Below, in pieces: positions 24,305 through 36,879 of a stretch of 64,000 nucleotides of DNA. Numbering within the stretch: position 1 is the first letter of the stretch; every line of letters starts with the position of its first letter. A program made the position numbers and the translations under genes. Source of the stretch: Neopestalotiopsis rosae (Eukaryota > Ascomycota > Sordariomycetes > Amphisphaeriales > Sporocadaceae). The stretch lies in contig JALGAS010000003.1 in assembly GCA_023078685.1 (NCBI GenBank), forward strand, positions 4,960,001 through 5,024,000, read 5' to 3'. The notes beneath the pieces are model-generated. The model made no database searches, had not been told where the DNA came from, and was given only the letters and a program-made list of their open reading frames with translations.

Positions 24305-24697
24305 AAAATTCCCAAGCTCAAGGCTTTTAAGGGGATATTGACTTGCTGGGATAAGCAGAAGAAGCATACAGCCGTGAAAGCTTTTGCCTAGGCATATGTG
24401 ACTGGATGTCGTGGATTACTGGGCTAGAGAAAAATTGCATATTGAGGCGTTTTGCTTTCTATTCGGCCAGAAGAGCATGATAATGTGCAGAGCAATAGCA
24501 AAAATAAAGGAATTCATAGGCCATCACATGTCACAAATGCCCGTGACCGTGTTTGCTATCTTTGATCATAAATCCTGAATATTGATCTGCTCCTCATCAT
24601 GGGAGAGGTATAAATGTCCGACGCTGCTCTTGTACACGAAACAAACAAATCATATACTACACTTTCGATTGTGTCGGGACACATGGTCCACATCTTT
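24305..24697. other. Intergenic, convergent 3' flanks of TRM82 and kinase
   Basis: About 390 bp between two stop codons on opposite strands, AT-rich, containing the two 3' UTRs. Nothing else was seen. Confidence 0.45.
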
Positions 24698-26004
24698 TTA
24701 CATGCCATCTTCCGGCAGACCGTCGACAACCTCTTCCACCATGGCGATCAGCTCATCAATATCCGGCCGGTGATCCGGCTCGACCGTGAGACATTTCCGC
24801 ACCACTTCTTTTATGGGATCGCTGATAAACTCGTCGGGGTTGGCAGCTTCTGCGCCGCCGGCGGGACCCTTGCCCTTCTTCTGGTTATTCTTGCCCTCAT
24901 CCGGGAAGCGCCAGTCGCCGCCGAGGACGCACATGCTCAGGCTGCCGCCCGTCTCGTCGCTGCGCATCTCAAAGGGGGACTTGCCGACCAGGCAGGCGTA
25001 GAGCGTGCAGCCGAGCGACCAGATGTCCACCTTGGTGTCGATCACCGCGCCCGTGTTGACCTCGAAGAGCTCCGGGGCCCGGTACGGCATGGTGCTGTGC
25101 TCGGCGGCCGTGTCCTGCATGGCAATGGCCTGCGACCGCGACGTTATCGGTATCGGCGACGGGGCTACCGAGCCCAGGTCCATTATGATGGGGTTTGCGC
25201 CATCGTCGTCAATCATGATGTTGCCTGGAGGTTGTCCGCTGTTAGTGATATTTCTTTCTCTCTCTCTCGTTCGCGTCTTGCCATCGCTAGGTGAGCCTTA
25301 CCTGGTTTAATATCCCGGTGTGAATACGACCTCCTCTCGCCTGGCGCGGCAATTTGTTCATCAATCATGAGCGGCCTCGCCTGCTCCGTCTCGTCGTCGG
25401 CATCCGCAGCCGCAACGGCCTGATTCCTCCTGCCCTTGCCCTTCTTCTTTCCGCCGGCACCGGGTACGTCCTCTTCGCCCGCCTTTGCGTTGCCCATCTC
25501 CATGCGCTCGCCGCCCGCGGGGGCCTGGTAGTGGTGCATATCCTTGAGGGCGCGACACACGCCCAGAAACAGAACCATGAGCTTCTTCTCGGGGAACCGC
25601 GTGTGGTTGACCAGGTTGGCGTTGATGAGATCCTGGAGGTTGCCGCGGCGGTAGTAAGGGAGCAGGACGTAGACGGTCTTGGAGCCCGGGTCGCTGCGCT
25701 CCGAGGCGACGGCGTAGTCGACGCTGTGGATGACGCCCGGGCTGTGGGCAAACGTCTTGTAGGCCTCGACCTCGCGCATGGCCTGCTGCACCGACTCAGC
25801 GCCAAAGGGGCAGCGGATCTTCTTCAGCGCAAACAGCTCCGCCGTCGACGTGTCCTGCACTAGATACACGTACGAGAAGCCGCCTTCGCCCAGCAGCCGC
25901 AGGATCTTGAAGGACCGGCTGTTGATCTTGAGTGATGGCGAGCCCGGGAAGCAGCTGAGGCAGTTGCCGAACGAGTATATGAGGTCTTGTAGGAGTTGCG
26001 CCAT
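24698..26004 (-). CDS. Ser/Thr kinase of the NAK family (STK16/Env7/Ppk13 type)
   Basis: Two exons, 26004-25302 and 25224-24698, encode 409 residues; the 77-bp intron splits the catalytic loop, and splicing gives SHRDIKPGNIMIDDDG. The nucleotide loop is LGEGGFSYVYLV (residues 38-49), the catalytic Lys is in FALKKI (about 61), and the Mg-binding motif is DLGS instead of DFG, as in human STK16 and yeast Env7. MPYRAPELF marks the activation segment end. N-terminal cysteines in GNCLSC could be acylated, which would place the kinase on membranes as known for this family (Golgi/vacuole). A charged, low-complexity insert of about 60 residues (about 160-222) lies just before the catalytic loop. Confidence 0.9.
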
Positions 26005-28815
26005 GGTCGGCTAGGTTGTGAGAGAGATGCTCTCTCCCGGCGCCTGTGAATTAGGTACAATGTAGTGTAATAGAGGTCGTTCTCGTCGTCTTCTGTCTTG
26101 CTTGATACGAATGTAGCACCGTCCGAGCTGATTAGGATAACAGAGTTGCGATTGGCAGCTGATTACGGAATTCGGGGGCGGCGGGGATGTTGTTGGCAAT
26201 TGTTTCTGGGCCAATAATGGCTGTCAATATTCAAGGTGTACTGTTCTCGTTTCCGAAACAAAACATTAATTCAATTGGGTATTTTTGCGAAAGTTTGAAA
26301 ACAGAGAAACTGGAAAGCTGGATGAGCTGTCTTGTTACGCGGCCGGTTTGCCGGAGCTGACCAAAGTGACATGCTGTGCTTGCTGCTACCTTGGCTGCGC
26401 CACACTGAGCGGCTCTGAAACGATCACCGACCCGTACCAGGGGTGAGCTTGTCGTTGTTTCTCCAGATGTCAAAACATGGGTTCTTATCAAGAGACAGTA
26501 TCTACTTTGTAAGCTCTACGAACAGGAAATATTAATATTGTTTTCATTCTACTTTTCTGGGACGACAGTCCGTGAGTATCTCCAATATGGCCTCTTGGAA
26601 ATTAGGTAATGGAGGAGAGGAGCCTGCGAGCCTGTGAGCAAGTTGGGTTGCGGTGCACGAACAAACTAGCAACTATTTCTAGCTCAGCCCCATTCGACAC
26701 CCCAGTCGATATTAATACCTGGCTTTGACCATGATATATCTATAGACAGCTGCATATATCATACACCAATCATATACGTTCTTCTTCATCTTTCCTCCCC
26801 TGAAAGTTATCAAAGTTGACCTTTCACAGTTACAGAATTTCATTGTTTGGATATTGTGCGATTTTGCTGTGTTTGATGCTGCTTGCAGAGACGTTACCAA
26901 AATTGGCGATCTCCACGTACGATGCCTGGGTCTCACGGATCTGGAATTATTGTTACATCTTCCGTCGGCCTTGGGCTGATCCACGCATCTCTCGTCAGGC
27001 TTCACGGTCATCGTGGGTTCTAGAAGCTTGTGAAAGACATTGTTTCCATAATTCATGTCTGATTCCGATCTCTCAAAGTGGCTCTCGCATACACAATCCA
27101 ATGCAGCAAAAATTGCATTTAGCAAATTATGCACACGGATTTCGCGGGTGAAAATACTAACTAGTCATGCAGTATGGCTCCTTCGCTGCTGCCGTCCCCT
27201 TGCATTGGGTCCGAGTGTGGTGTCTAATTGTGTATTAAAAAAATAGTTATGGTGCTTGCTCTGTACTCGCCACGGCCAAATCTGACTGTCAGATGTACAG
27301 CGACCAATTATACATAGATTCTAGCCTATGTGTGTCCGGGAAAACGGTCTTCAGATCGTACCGTAGTACCTATCAGCTTTCAACCTACTGATATGTACAA
27401 GAAGTAGGCATCTCCAAATTTGGGCGGTCAGAGCAGTCAGTAGTCCGTACAAGCTTAGTTCCTGCATACTGTATAAGCTGAAGGATACGCGATCAAAACG
27501 AAGTGAGATGTTTGAAATGTAATCTGCCTCTTCACAATGGGAACATTGAAGGGGACAGGCTCCGTAGTGACGACAGAAGAGCTGCGAAAGCGGAGACCAG
27601 AAAGCCGAATGCAATCATTTCCTGACCACTTTCTCGGCAAGCCCAAACCCAACCGCCGACTGAGAAAGTCGACAATGGGGACCCAATTGCCAAACATGGG
27701 AAAAGGTTGACTGCTGTTGGACCCTGGGATTGGCGACTGGAGACCAGACAGTGGAAGCACATATGCACTGCGGCCCCTGTCCGGACCCTACTCTTGGCCA
27801 GGCTTTGACGTCCTGACTTAAGTAGTTGTCAAGTACCTAGAATAGGTAGTCTCTGCGCTAAATAGGTGGCCGCCGCGGCAAGTAATGGGGCAAAAATGCG
27901 CCCAAGGTACCCCGCCGCTACCTCTGGAAAGCCACGATTCCATGGGTTTCTATCGACTACGCGTGGCGCATGGATTTTTGCAGCCTTCTTGTAGGCAAGA
28001 GGAGGGCGAAGGAGTTGTAGGCGGAAACCGTGACAGCATCTGCATTGCTCAGCAGCATTTCAATTCTTAATCATAAAGAAAGAAAGAGCCTCGTTTCCGG
28101 TCTTTTTCTTCCCAATTTTCACCCATTTTACCAAAACCTTGGGCATCATCTCTCATCCTCGCCGTGCGCCAATACTTGCGTCCTAACCCTCGAGTTTGCG
28201 ACAACTTCCCGAGCCTCGCCTCCAGTGAGCACAGAAAAAAAAAAGAGACAGTCTACTACTGCCCCAGGCAACGCCGCCCTACTTGACTCGTCCAGCTCTA
28301 CTGAATTTCTGCAACTACACGAACCAGAAACAGTCTTGCGCCCCTAACCTCAAACCTTCCGGAAGTCTCTTGATTCGGTCAGGTACGTCGACTTGCCCGC
28401 CCCAATCACAAAAGCTTGCGCCGCTACCGCAATACTTTTCTTCCCCCTGCTCTTCAAGTCCTGCCTGCCTGCCTGCCACTCTTTCCGTGTGCCTTATAAC
28501 TACGTGGAGGGGCTCAACTGTCTTGCACGTGGGGTAATTCCTATCAATCTCACTTCCCGCCCTCAGCATTTTGCGTCGCCGCCGCCGCCTTCTTTTTGCG
28601 GACATTCTTCCTTCTTCTCGTTCTTGTCATTGCCCGCTGGCTGCTCTTGTCCATTGATTCTCGTTTTACCAATCACCGCTGACCCGTCTTTGCGTGAAGA
28701 TTCCGCAATCAAGTTTCGACTGCGCCGTATTCATCCCTTGCGCCGGAACCGTTAATCGCTTCGATCCAGCGCCGACACTTTTTGACTCTTCCGTGCATCA
28801 GCAAATACAGACACC
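26005..28815. other. Intergenic, 2.8 kb, between divergent kinase and DnaJ genes
   Basis: No coding gene was recognised. The right part (about 28050-28815) is pyrimidine-rich, with a short TGCC tandem run at about 28463-28478, and is probably the DnaJ promoter and long 5' leader. A heat-shock-element-like palindrome lies at 28357. Confidence 0.4.
28357..28364 (+). promoter_or_regulatory. Possible heat-shock element upstream of Ydj1-type gene
   Basis: TTCCGGAA is a perfect TTCnnGAA unit about 450 bp upstream of the DnaJ start codon. Hsf1 control is well known for fungal hsp40 genes, but one 8-bp unit can occur by chance. Confidence 0.3.
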
Positions 28816-30256
28816 ATGGTCAAGGAGACAAAGTATTACGACACCCTTGGTGTATGTTGCCCCAAGAGCTACCCGAAAAATTATCGACGTTGGACTAGCA
28901 TTAACAATATAACAGGTCGCGCCTGATGCTACTGAGGCGCAGCTCAAGAAGGCCTACAAGGTCAACGCCCTCAAGTTCCACCCTGGTATGTCGGCGCCTC
29001 TTCAATTTCTTCCTCTCATTACTAGTGACTAATCGCATCGATTTGCAGACAAGAACGCAAACAACCCCGAGGCCGAGAGCAAGTTCAAGGAGATCTCGCA
29101 TGCCTACGAAATCCTCTCCGATTCTCAGAAGCGCCAGGTTTACGACCAATATGGTGAAGCCGGTCTAGAGGGTGGTGCCGGTGGTGGTGGTATGGCTGCT
29201 GAGGATCTCTTTGCCCAGTTCTTTGGCGGAGGTGGCTCGTTCGGCGGTGGCCTTGGTGGCATGTTCGGTGGCATGCAGAACCGTGGCCCGCCCAAGGCCC
29301 GCACCATTCACCACACTCACAAGGTCTCGCTCGAGGACGTCTACAGAGGCAAGGTTTCCAAGCTGGCTCTGCAACGATCCATTATCTGCCCCAAGTGCGA
29401 GGGTCGTGGTGGCAAGGAGGGTGCAGTTAAGCGCTGCGCTGGCTGTGATGGCCACGGTATGAAGACCATGATGCGCCAGATGGGTCCCATGATCCAGCGT
29501 TTCCAGACCGTCTGCCCCGACTGTAATGGAGAGGGAGAGACCATCAAGGACAAGGATCGCTGCAAGGGCTGCAACGGCAAGAAGACCACTGTTGACCGCA
29601 AGGTTCTGCACGTCCACGTCGACCGTGGTGTGCGCAGCGGTACCAAGGTTGAGTTCCGTGGCGAGGGTGACCAGTCTCCTGGCGTCCAGGCTGGCGATGT
29701 TGTCTTCGAGATTGAGCAGAAGCCCCACCCCCGCTTCACGAGAAAGGAGGACGATCTCCTGTACCGCTGCGAGATTGAGCTTGTCCAGGCACTGGCTGGT
29801 GGCACCATCTACATTGAGCACCTCGACGACCGGTGGTTGAGCGTTGACATCTTCCCTGGCGAGGCTATTGCTCCTGGTAAGTTTACTTCTTGATGGATTT
29901 GTTTATTTTCGCCTCTGAAACTAACATCTCTTTCCACAGACGCTGTGAAGATGATCCGTGGCCAGGGTATGCCCTCGCCGAGACACCACGACTTTGGACA
30001 CATGTACATCCAGTTTGCCGTCAAGTTCCCCGAGAAGGGCTGGACCGCCAGCGAGGAGCACTTTGAGCAGCTCCGCAAGATTCTTCCCGGCCCGTCTCTG
30101 CAGATCACTCCCCCGGCTGAGGCTATGACCGAGCCGGCCGATCTCGAGGAGGTTGATGCTCAGTCGTCACAGAACGCCTTTGGCGGTGGCGGCATGGACG
30201 AGGATGATGAGGACGGCCACCCGCACGGTGAGCGCGTCCAATGCGCCTCGCAGTAA
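28816..30256 (+). CDS. ydj1: Type I DnaJ/Hsp40 co-chaperone, farnesylated (Ydj1/Mas5)
   Basis: Four exons (28816-28851, 28916-28985, 29049-29876, 29940-30256) encode 416 residues. The second intron splits the HPD motif (HP/D), and splicing restores [14 protein letters not shown]. Domain order is J domain, Gly/Phe-rich segment ([17 protein letters not shown]), four CxxCxGxG zinc-finger repeats from CPKCEGRG to CKGCNGKK (about 149-213), the C-terminal substrate-binding domains, and a CaaX box CASQ, the same tetrapeptide that ends yeast Ydj1. It therefore stimulates Hsp70 ATPase, binds unfolded clients, and is expected to be farnesylated and partly membrane-attached (ER/mitochondrial surface). 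Confidence 0.96.
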
Positions 30257-30642
30257 ATGCTTTCGCTTTGTTATAGATCTCGACACCTGTTTCAATGCAT
30301 GACTAGACGTCGTTATGCGGCCGATATACCCATCCCCCGTTAGGACGTCATGAAACGACGGCATTTACGGCGCGATATTTGATGATTCAGGGTCACAAGC
30401 TGCATACACTGATTTGGAGGGTGAGATGATGACGATGGGATACGGTGACCATTTTTTTACGGCACCGAATGATGACGGAAGGAATGGTGACGAAACATGA
30501 GTAATGCTCCGCAAAAGGGACGCTTGGGCTGCATCTTTTTCGTCTTGGTCTTTCAGCATCACCACGCTTTTCCCCCAGGTAATTGCTTTCTAAGCAGGCG
30601 TTTTAGGGATAGAGGCATGGAAAGAAATGTAGTTGCGGCTGA

Positions 30643-31068
30643 TTACAATTGATTCAAACTTTCATGAAGTCTCTTTCTCTTTTTGCCCTTTCGTGTGTTC
30701 TTGGCTGGTGACGATACCGTCTCGATATTGCCTGACCATGACATATGCCCGCTCTCGATATTGTACAACTCCGAATCGCAAGCAGCAACGGGCAACCTTT
30801 GTTCCGTCTTGGCCATAGGTAATGTCATGCCGTTGGCATTGCCATCATGCTCGATGTAATACCGCCTCTTGTCGATCGTGCCCCGGTGGTTGGCTTGTTG
30901 TGACTTATAATAGGCGCTCATGAGCTGGACAAGTAAAGCCTTGTACTGTAATTCCGCTGGAGAAAGGACGCCTCGATCTATTCTGGCTGGCTCTGGCTCT
31001 GACGTAGGCACTGCTACGCTATCGAAGTTGAATAAGAAGGTCGTGTCGGTAGCTGGTGATAGCGACAT
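30643..31068 (-). CDS. Hypothetical small protein, 141 residues
   Basis: An uninterrupted minus-strand frame, convergent with the DnaJ gene. The protein begins MSLSPATDTTFLFNFDSV, has a helical stretch (SPAELQYKALLVQLMSAYYK) and ends in a basic nuclear-localisation-like patch (RKGKKRKRLHESL). Helix composition and a plausible start argue that it is real, but no family is recognised and it could be chance. Confidence 0.45.
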   Translation of the reverse strand: MSLSPATDTTFLFNFDSVAVPTSEPEPARIDRGVLSPAELQYKALLVQLMSAYYKSQQANHRGTIDKRRYYIEHDGNANGMTLPMAKTEQRLPVAACDSELYNIESGHMSWSGNIETVSSPAKNTRKGKKRKRLHESLNQL

Positions 31069-32031
31069 GTTTGATGGATTTGGTGCGGAAGCGCGATATG
31101 ACTGGCAGAAGTAAACGTGTGTATACTGGAGCTTTCGAAAGTTGACTTTTTTTCCACAAAGATAGATACTAAAGACGAGAAATATGAAGATGGAAGAAAA
31201 CGATGATTAAATCTTGGAAAGAGAATATCCATTATCAGTATGTAGGCAAGCCACTTGCAAACAACGCAGCTGAGGACCTTGCGAACCAGCCAAGTGCACC
31301 AACTGAGAACCTTGGTAGCTCGCGGGGAGTATTTCAAATAGGTAAGTTTTAGATCGGCACACTCCACCACATGTGCATGATCGGTGTGAGGCTCTCTTTC
31401 TCCATTCTTGGTGGTTTTCCTGTGTCACACCTCTTCAACGTTGGTCAGGATGAAGGTAGAGGATTCCCCAGTTATACGAAACATTGTTTCTTACGGATTT
31501 CTTCATATGTGATGTGAGCGGTGGGAAGCAGTAGGATTACCAATATGACTGCTGTCATGACCTTCGAAGGGCCGTGCGAAAGCATAAGGGCTGGGACGGG
31601 ATGTGTGACAAACTTGTTCAATAGGATTCCCGTACACAAATCAATAGTTCTTGTCATGATTGGTGTTTAAAGACTTTCTCACCAAGACGTCTCATGTATT
31701 CCAAATCGGTTGTCCAAAGGAGTATAGTAAGACCTGCGAGTATTTCAAATATCCTTAGGCCCCCACTATTTTGCTATGCCCAATCAAGTGTCACAGTGCG
31801 CAAGTGCATCCATTGTTTTCAGAAAATACTGTATCTGCATACCTTGTCCAGGAGAAGCAATACCGTACGAATTGCGTCCCGGAGCTCTTGAACCTTGTCG
31901 CGAAAATCGGTTCATGGCTCTCGACCGTTCAATGTGTCCCCACTGAGTGCATACTCAAACGGACTTACCCGTCCCTACATGTCGGAAACCTTTTTAAAGG
32001 TGGTCCCGAAAGTCAAGAAAGGCAAACGCGT
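31069..32031. other. Intergenic, 5' flanks of hypothetical gene and MSH1
   Basis: No further gene was seen. The frame of MSH1 exon 1 is open upstream to about 31771, but that stretch lacks the composition of coding sequence. Confidence 0.4.
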
Positions 32032-35000
32032 ATGGGGTTGGGATCGGTGACGGCCCGCAACGCGGCGCCGATGATGATGATGCGAAGTGGTGCATCGTGT
32101 TGTCGGCGCCGCCTGGCTTCCACCCTTGTTACTAAGCGCCGGTCAGGATGTCTGACAGTATCATGGACGACCGCACTATCGAAAAGGCACTACGACCGGG
32201 ACAGCAGCGGTAGTGTCGGAGTGCCGAGGACGACACAGCTCGGAAGTGGACGGCAATGGCAGCAACAGGTCCGGGGCAAAAAGACCACGACGACAATCAG
32301 TCTGGCAGACCTGCCCCAGGGTCCCATTAGGAGTCTCCTCCCCGAGACATCGCCATCGCCGTCGCCAGTACCAGGCGAGCATCAGCAACAGCAAGACGAA
32401 GCGGCAGCAGCTCCCGCGTACCCGACGGTCGTGATGCAGGCCCGGCGCAACATGGCCCGCTTCGACAACTGCGTGCTGCTGACGCGCGTCGGGGGCTTCT
32501 ACGAGCTCTACTTTGAGCACGCCGAGGAGTATGGTCCCTTGCTCAACCTCAAGGTTGCGTCTAAAAAGACGAATGCTGGACCTGTGCCCATGGTATGTCT
32601 TTTTGTCTACTACTTCTCTTGCATACCGGAAATGGCCAATGGGCGATGAATATAGACACCTATCTTGGGTTGATGCTGATGATACATACAGGCTGGTTTT
32701 CCCTTTTTCCAATTAGATCGCTTCCTCAAGGTACTGGTCCAGGAGTTTAATTGCTATGTTGCCATTGCCGAGGAATTCCCCAATGACGCGGGAGACAAGG
32801 TCAAGTCGAATGGTCTGATGCACGACAGGAAAGTGACGCGCATCATCACTCCAGGGACGCTCATTGATGAGAATTTTATTGACCCTTATGCCAACAACTA
32901 TGTCATGGCTATCCACCTCGGCGTTGCTGACGCGGAAAGCGTGTCTGCTCAGAAGTCTGAAAATTTAGAAGAACATCTTCAGCCGGCTGCTGAGCCTGTT
33001 GGTTTGGCGTGGCTAGATATTTCCACTGGCCAATTCTATACACAATCGACGACGATTGGTGGACTATCGTCCATTCTATCTCGTGTCGGTCCTCGAGAGA
33101 TTGTCATTGACAAGGCCTTACAGACACAAAAAGACCATTCGCTATTCACAATCTTGGCCGAAGACAAGCATCTCATATCATTTACTCCTCACATCAACCT
33201 CATGCTGACAGAAGAATGGATTCCAATGCTCGAGTCCGAAATTCCAGCAAACACATTAAAGGCCTTCACACCCGACGAGACCAGTGCAGGCAGTCTGTTG
33301 CTTCAATATGTCCGGGACCGCCTCTTAGGCCTCAGCATGAAGCTGCAACCACCAGTACGTCATGAGAGCCTGCAGGTCCTCACCATCGACAAGAACAGTA
33401 TGCGGTCGCTAGAGATCAAGCATACCATGAGGGACGGCGCCTTCAAGGGCAGTCTTTTACATGCCGTCAGGAGAACGGTCACCAAGAGCGGCGCCAGGCT
33501 CCTGAATGACTGGCTCAGCGCCCCGTCCACGGATTTGGACACAATCACCAAGCGACAGGATCTTGTCGAGTATTTCATCAAGTATCCGGATCTCCGAGAC
33601 GAGATTATACAATTACTCAGGAGAAGTCATGACTCTCAACGGCTAGTTCAGAAATTCGCCTTTGGCCGCGGCGATCCCGATGACCTCGTAGCGCTGGCGG
33701 CAACCATACGGGCCACAGAGGATATTGTACAGCTTCTGTCTACACACGGGAGCAAAGAATCCCCAGAGTCCCACCCCTTCGCAGATATTCTTTCCCGCAT
33801 CTCACTCAACGAGCCGTCCAAGCTCGCCAAGCGCATCCGCTCCTCCATTGACGAAGACGGCCTTTCGGCCCAGCACCAGCTGGAGGACAGCGAGGCCGGC
33901 CAGCTCCTGGCCATGGCCTCGGACGTGGTGAGCAGCGAGGGCACGACCGAAGAGGCCGCGTCCATGCTCCCCAAGTCGGCAGCCTCCAAGATCAAGAAAT
34001 CGGGAGGAGGCGGCGGTGGTGGGCGGCCGCCCTCGATCCGCGACCACTACGACGCGGACAACCCGACCTTTACCATGAAGCCCGGCGCGAGCCCGGCCCT
34101 CTCGGCGCTGCACCTCGAGCTCGACGGCCTCTTGCGGGAGCGCGCGACGCTGGCCGAGACGCTGGCCGCACAGTTCGGTACACCGTCCCTGACTTTGCGC
34201 TGGACGCCCAACCTCGGCCACATTGTGCACGTCAAGGGCAAGGACGTCCGCCAGGTAACACCAGAGGTAGCGAGCCCCCTGACGTCGTCGCGCTCGACGC
34301 GCACCTTTGCCCTGCCCGCGTGGACGTCGCTGGGCCAGTCGCTGCACCGGGTGCGCTTCGCTATATCCCAGGCCGAGGCGCGCCTGCTGGCCCAGCTGCG
34401 CGAGCACGTGGTCCGGAACCTGGTCAAGCTCCGGCGCAACGCCGCCGCCCTCGACGCACTCGACGTGACCACGTCGCTGGCGCGCCTGGCGCACGACCAC
34501 GGCCTGGTCCGACCGTTGCTGTCCGACTCTCATACCGCGCACCGCGTCATGGGCGGGCGCCACCCGACGGTCGAGCTGGGGCTGCGCGCCGCGGGACGGT
34601 CGTTCGCCCCCAACGACTGCCTGGTGGGCACGCCCTCGCAGGGCCGTCTCTGGCTCGTCACGGGCCCCAACATGGCGGGCAAGTCGACGTACCTGCGGCA
34701 AAACGCCCTCATCACCATCCTGGCGCAGACGGGGTGCTTCGTCCCCGCGGCGCACGCCGAGCTGGGCCTCGTCGACGCCATCTTCAGCCGCGTGGGCTCG
34801 GCCGACAACCTCTACGGCGACCAGAGCACCTTCATGGTCGAGATGCTCGAGACGGCGCAGATCCTGCGCTCCGCGACCGCGCGGTCCTTTGTCATCATGG
34901 ACGAGATTGGCCGCGGCACCACGCCCGACGACGGCACCGCCGTGGCGTTTGCCACGCTGTGGCATCTCGTCAGCGTCAATCGCTGCCGCGCCTTGTTCGC

Positions 35001-35259
35001 GACGCACTTTCACGAGCTGGCGGACCTGGCGCGGGAGCGGGGCATGCACGTGGATCAGGGCGGCGAGGTCGAGTGCTACTGTACGGACCTGGCCGAGGAC
35101 GGGCGCGGCGGGTTCGTCTACGTGCATAAATTACGAAAGGGCATCAATCGACAGAGTCACGCACTCAAGGTGGCCAAGTTGGCCGGCTTGCCCGAGGCGG
35201 CAATTACTATGGCCACGAATATCTTGGCTGCTGGCAAGCAATATGAAGAAGAGACATGA
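32032..35259 (+). CDS. msh1: Mitochondrial DNA mismatch repair protein MutS homologue (MSH1)
   Basis: Two exons, 32032-32592 and 32692-35259 (99-bp intron, phase 0), give 1042 residues. The N-terminus is rich in Arg/Ser without acids (RSGASCCRRRLASTLVTKRR), as expected for a mitochondrial presequence; the ATG run near 32071 is an alternative start. The mismatch-recognition motif FYE is present in RVGGFYELYF (about 146-148). The ATPase domain has Walker A TGPNMAGKST (about 844) and Walker B VIMDEIGRGTTPDDG (about 921). Domain I next to a presequence marks the MSH1 branch that guards mitochondrial DNA. A Gly-rich insert (KKSGGGGGGGRPPS) interrupts the core. The 3' half is very GC-rich, giving long shadow frames. 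Confidence 0.93.
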
Positions 35260-35771
35260 CACAACAAGAGAGGGTGTAACAATATGATGTATGATACCCA
35301 GAGATGACAAAAGCACGCCCAAGAAGGTTGTACAATTATGTATGAGCATATCTGAAAAGGCTTTTGATATGTTAGCTTATAGATCGCTAAAAAGTGTATA
35401 TCAAGGAAGAACGTGTATGACATGTTGCTCATAGGGTGGTGATCACAATCGACATGGAGATTCAGGGTTAAAAAGCTCGTTTGTGTTTTGTGTTATAATC
35501 ACTGCAACGAGGGAAGGAGAATGTGGCTTTGGGAGTTTAAACTAACCTTTTGGGTAAAGAATGAAGAACAGTCTTCACGACCATGGTTCATTCACAGGCA
35601 TTCCAGAGCCGTCATTTTGTTGTGTCTTCATGACTTCCGTTTTATTGACCAGCATATCAGATCTATGTTCTCCCAAACTTTTCCGGTTCCGTGAGCGTAG
35701 ATCTCGTAAACCCGTGCAACAATCGGATTCATGTCATTATTCATGCGAGTGCCGAGATAATGTTAGGGAAT
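35260..35771. other. Intergenic, convergent 3' flanks of MSH1 and RPP0
   Basis: About 510 bp of AT-rich 3' UTR sequence. No gene was seen apart from the terminal RPP0 coding bases that end at 35772. Confidence 0.45.
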
Positions 35772-36879
35772 TTAGTCACTGTAAAAATTGGTGTTAGTAA
35801 TGTGCTCGCCAGACAAACAGAGTCGCGGGGGAAACTTACAAGAGACCGAATCCCATGTCATCGTCGGACTCCTCCTCCTCCTCAGCCTTGGCCTCCTCAG
35901 CGGGGGCGGCGTCACCACCAGCGGCGGCAGCACCACCGGCAGCGGGGGCGGAGGAAGCGTAAGCGTCAGGGTTGGCAATGCGGTCCTTGAGTTCCTCAAT
36001 CTCGGGCCAGCTGATCTCGGTCTCAATGGCGACGGCGAGGACCTTCTTGTAACCGTTGACCAGGGAGTGCATGACCGAGGGCAGGGTGGGGAAGTTGATG
36101 GCCAGCGAGATGGAGGCAATGGCGGTGATGGCGCTGGCAAAGGTCTTGAGGAGCTGCTCCTCACCGACGTCGAGGACGCTGGCGGGGAAAGCGTTACCCT
36201 GGTCGTAGACCTGGGAGATACCCAGACCGTAGGTGAAGGGAGAGATGTTCAGCATGTTGAGCAGGGTAGCCTCGGAGGGACCGACCTTAAGGCCGGTCTC
36301 GACGAGCTTGAGGTCGGCAGTAATTTCAATGGTACCACGGGCAATCTTGGTGGGGACACCGAGAGCCTGGAAGAAAGAGGTCTTGCCGGGCTCCATACCA
36401 GTGTTTCCAGCGGGAATCCAGACATCGACGGGGGCAACGGCACCAGCACGGGCGGGGGCAGCGACCTTGTTGGCCAGGATCTTGTCACGGATGTCCTTCA
36501 GGTCACCGTTGGTGAAGACGAAACCAATGTTGCCCTTGATGTGAGGCAGGAGACGCTCGTACTCGGGGGTGTCGTTGATGAAGGTACGGAGGGCACGGCG
36601 AACCATGGTGTTCTTTCCCATCAGGACGACAGCCTCTCCACGGAGAGACTGACGGACCTCGTGCATCTGCTGGGAGGAGACATTGTCGACGCTGTGAGGG
36701 CATTGTCAGCTCCCAGACACTCGATTGAAGCCCGTGCTGCCTCTACGCGTACGCGCGCAGATATTCGGACTTTGGGAGAGGAATAATTTGGAGCAAACTT
36801 ACGTGACGATGAAGACGGACTTGTACTCCTCGAGCAAGTTCTTCAGCTTGCCGAAGTACTCTGACTTGTTACCCACCAT
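35772..36879 (-). CDS. RPP0: 60S ribosomal stalk protein P0
   Basis: Three exons: 36879-36803, 36691-35840, and a 7-base coding tail 35778-35772. The first junction gives [18 protein letters not shown]. Without the second splice the frame ends in MGFGLL and a stop that overlaps a donor (GTAAGT). Removing the 61-bp intron (branch ACTAAC, acceptor TTTTACAG) gives MGFGLFD, the canonical end of eukaryotic P0. Length is 311 residues, as in yeast. The body matches the uL10 fold ([13 protein letters not shown]), then an Ala/Gly-rich hinge and an acidic tail (EEEEESDDD) that binds elongation factors. P0 anchors the P1/P2 dimers on the GTPase-associated centre of 25S rRNA. Confidence 0.95.

Noticed and set aside
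33802..35127. 441-codon minus-strand frame and a 269-codon plus-strand frame (34320-35129) in the MSH1 region
   Set aside because: Both lie within the GC-rich ATPase half of MSH1, have Arg/Gly/Ala-rich shadow composition and no domain.
35788..36786. 332-codon open frame on the plus strand across RPP0
   Set aside because: It is the reverse of the conserved RPP0 exon; codon bias of a highly expressed gene opens the opposite frame.
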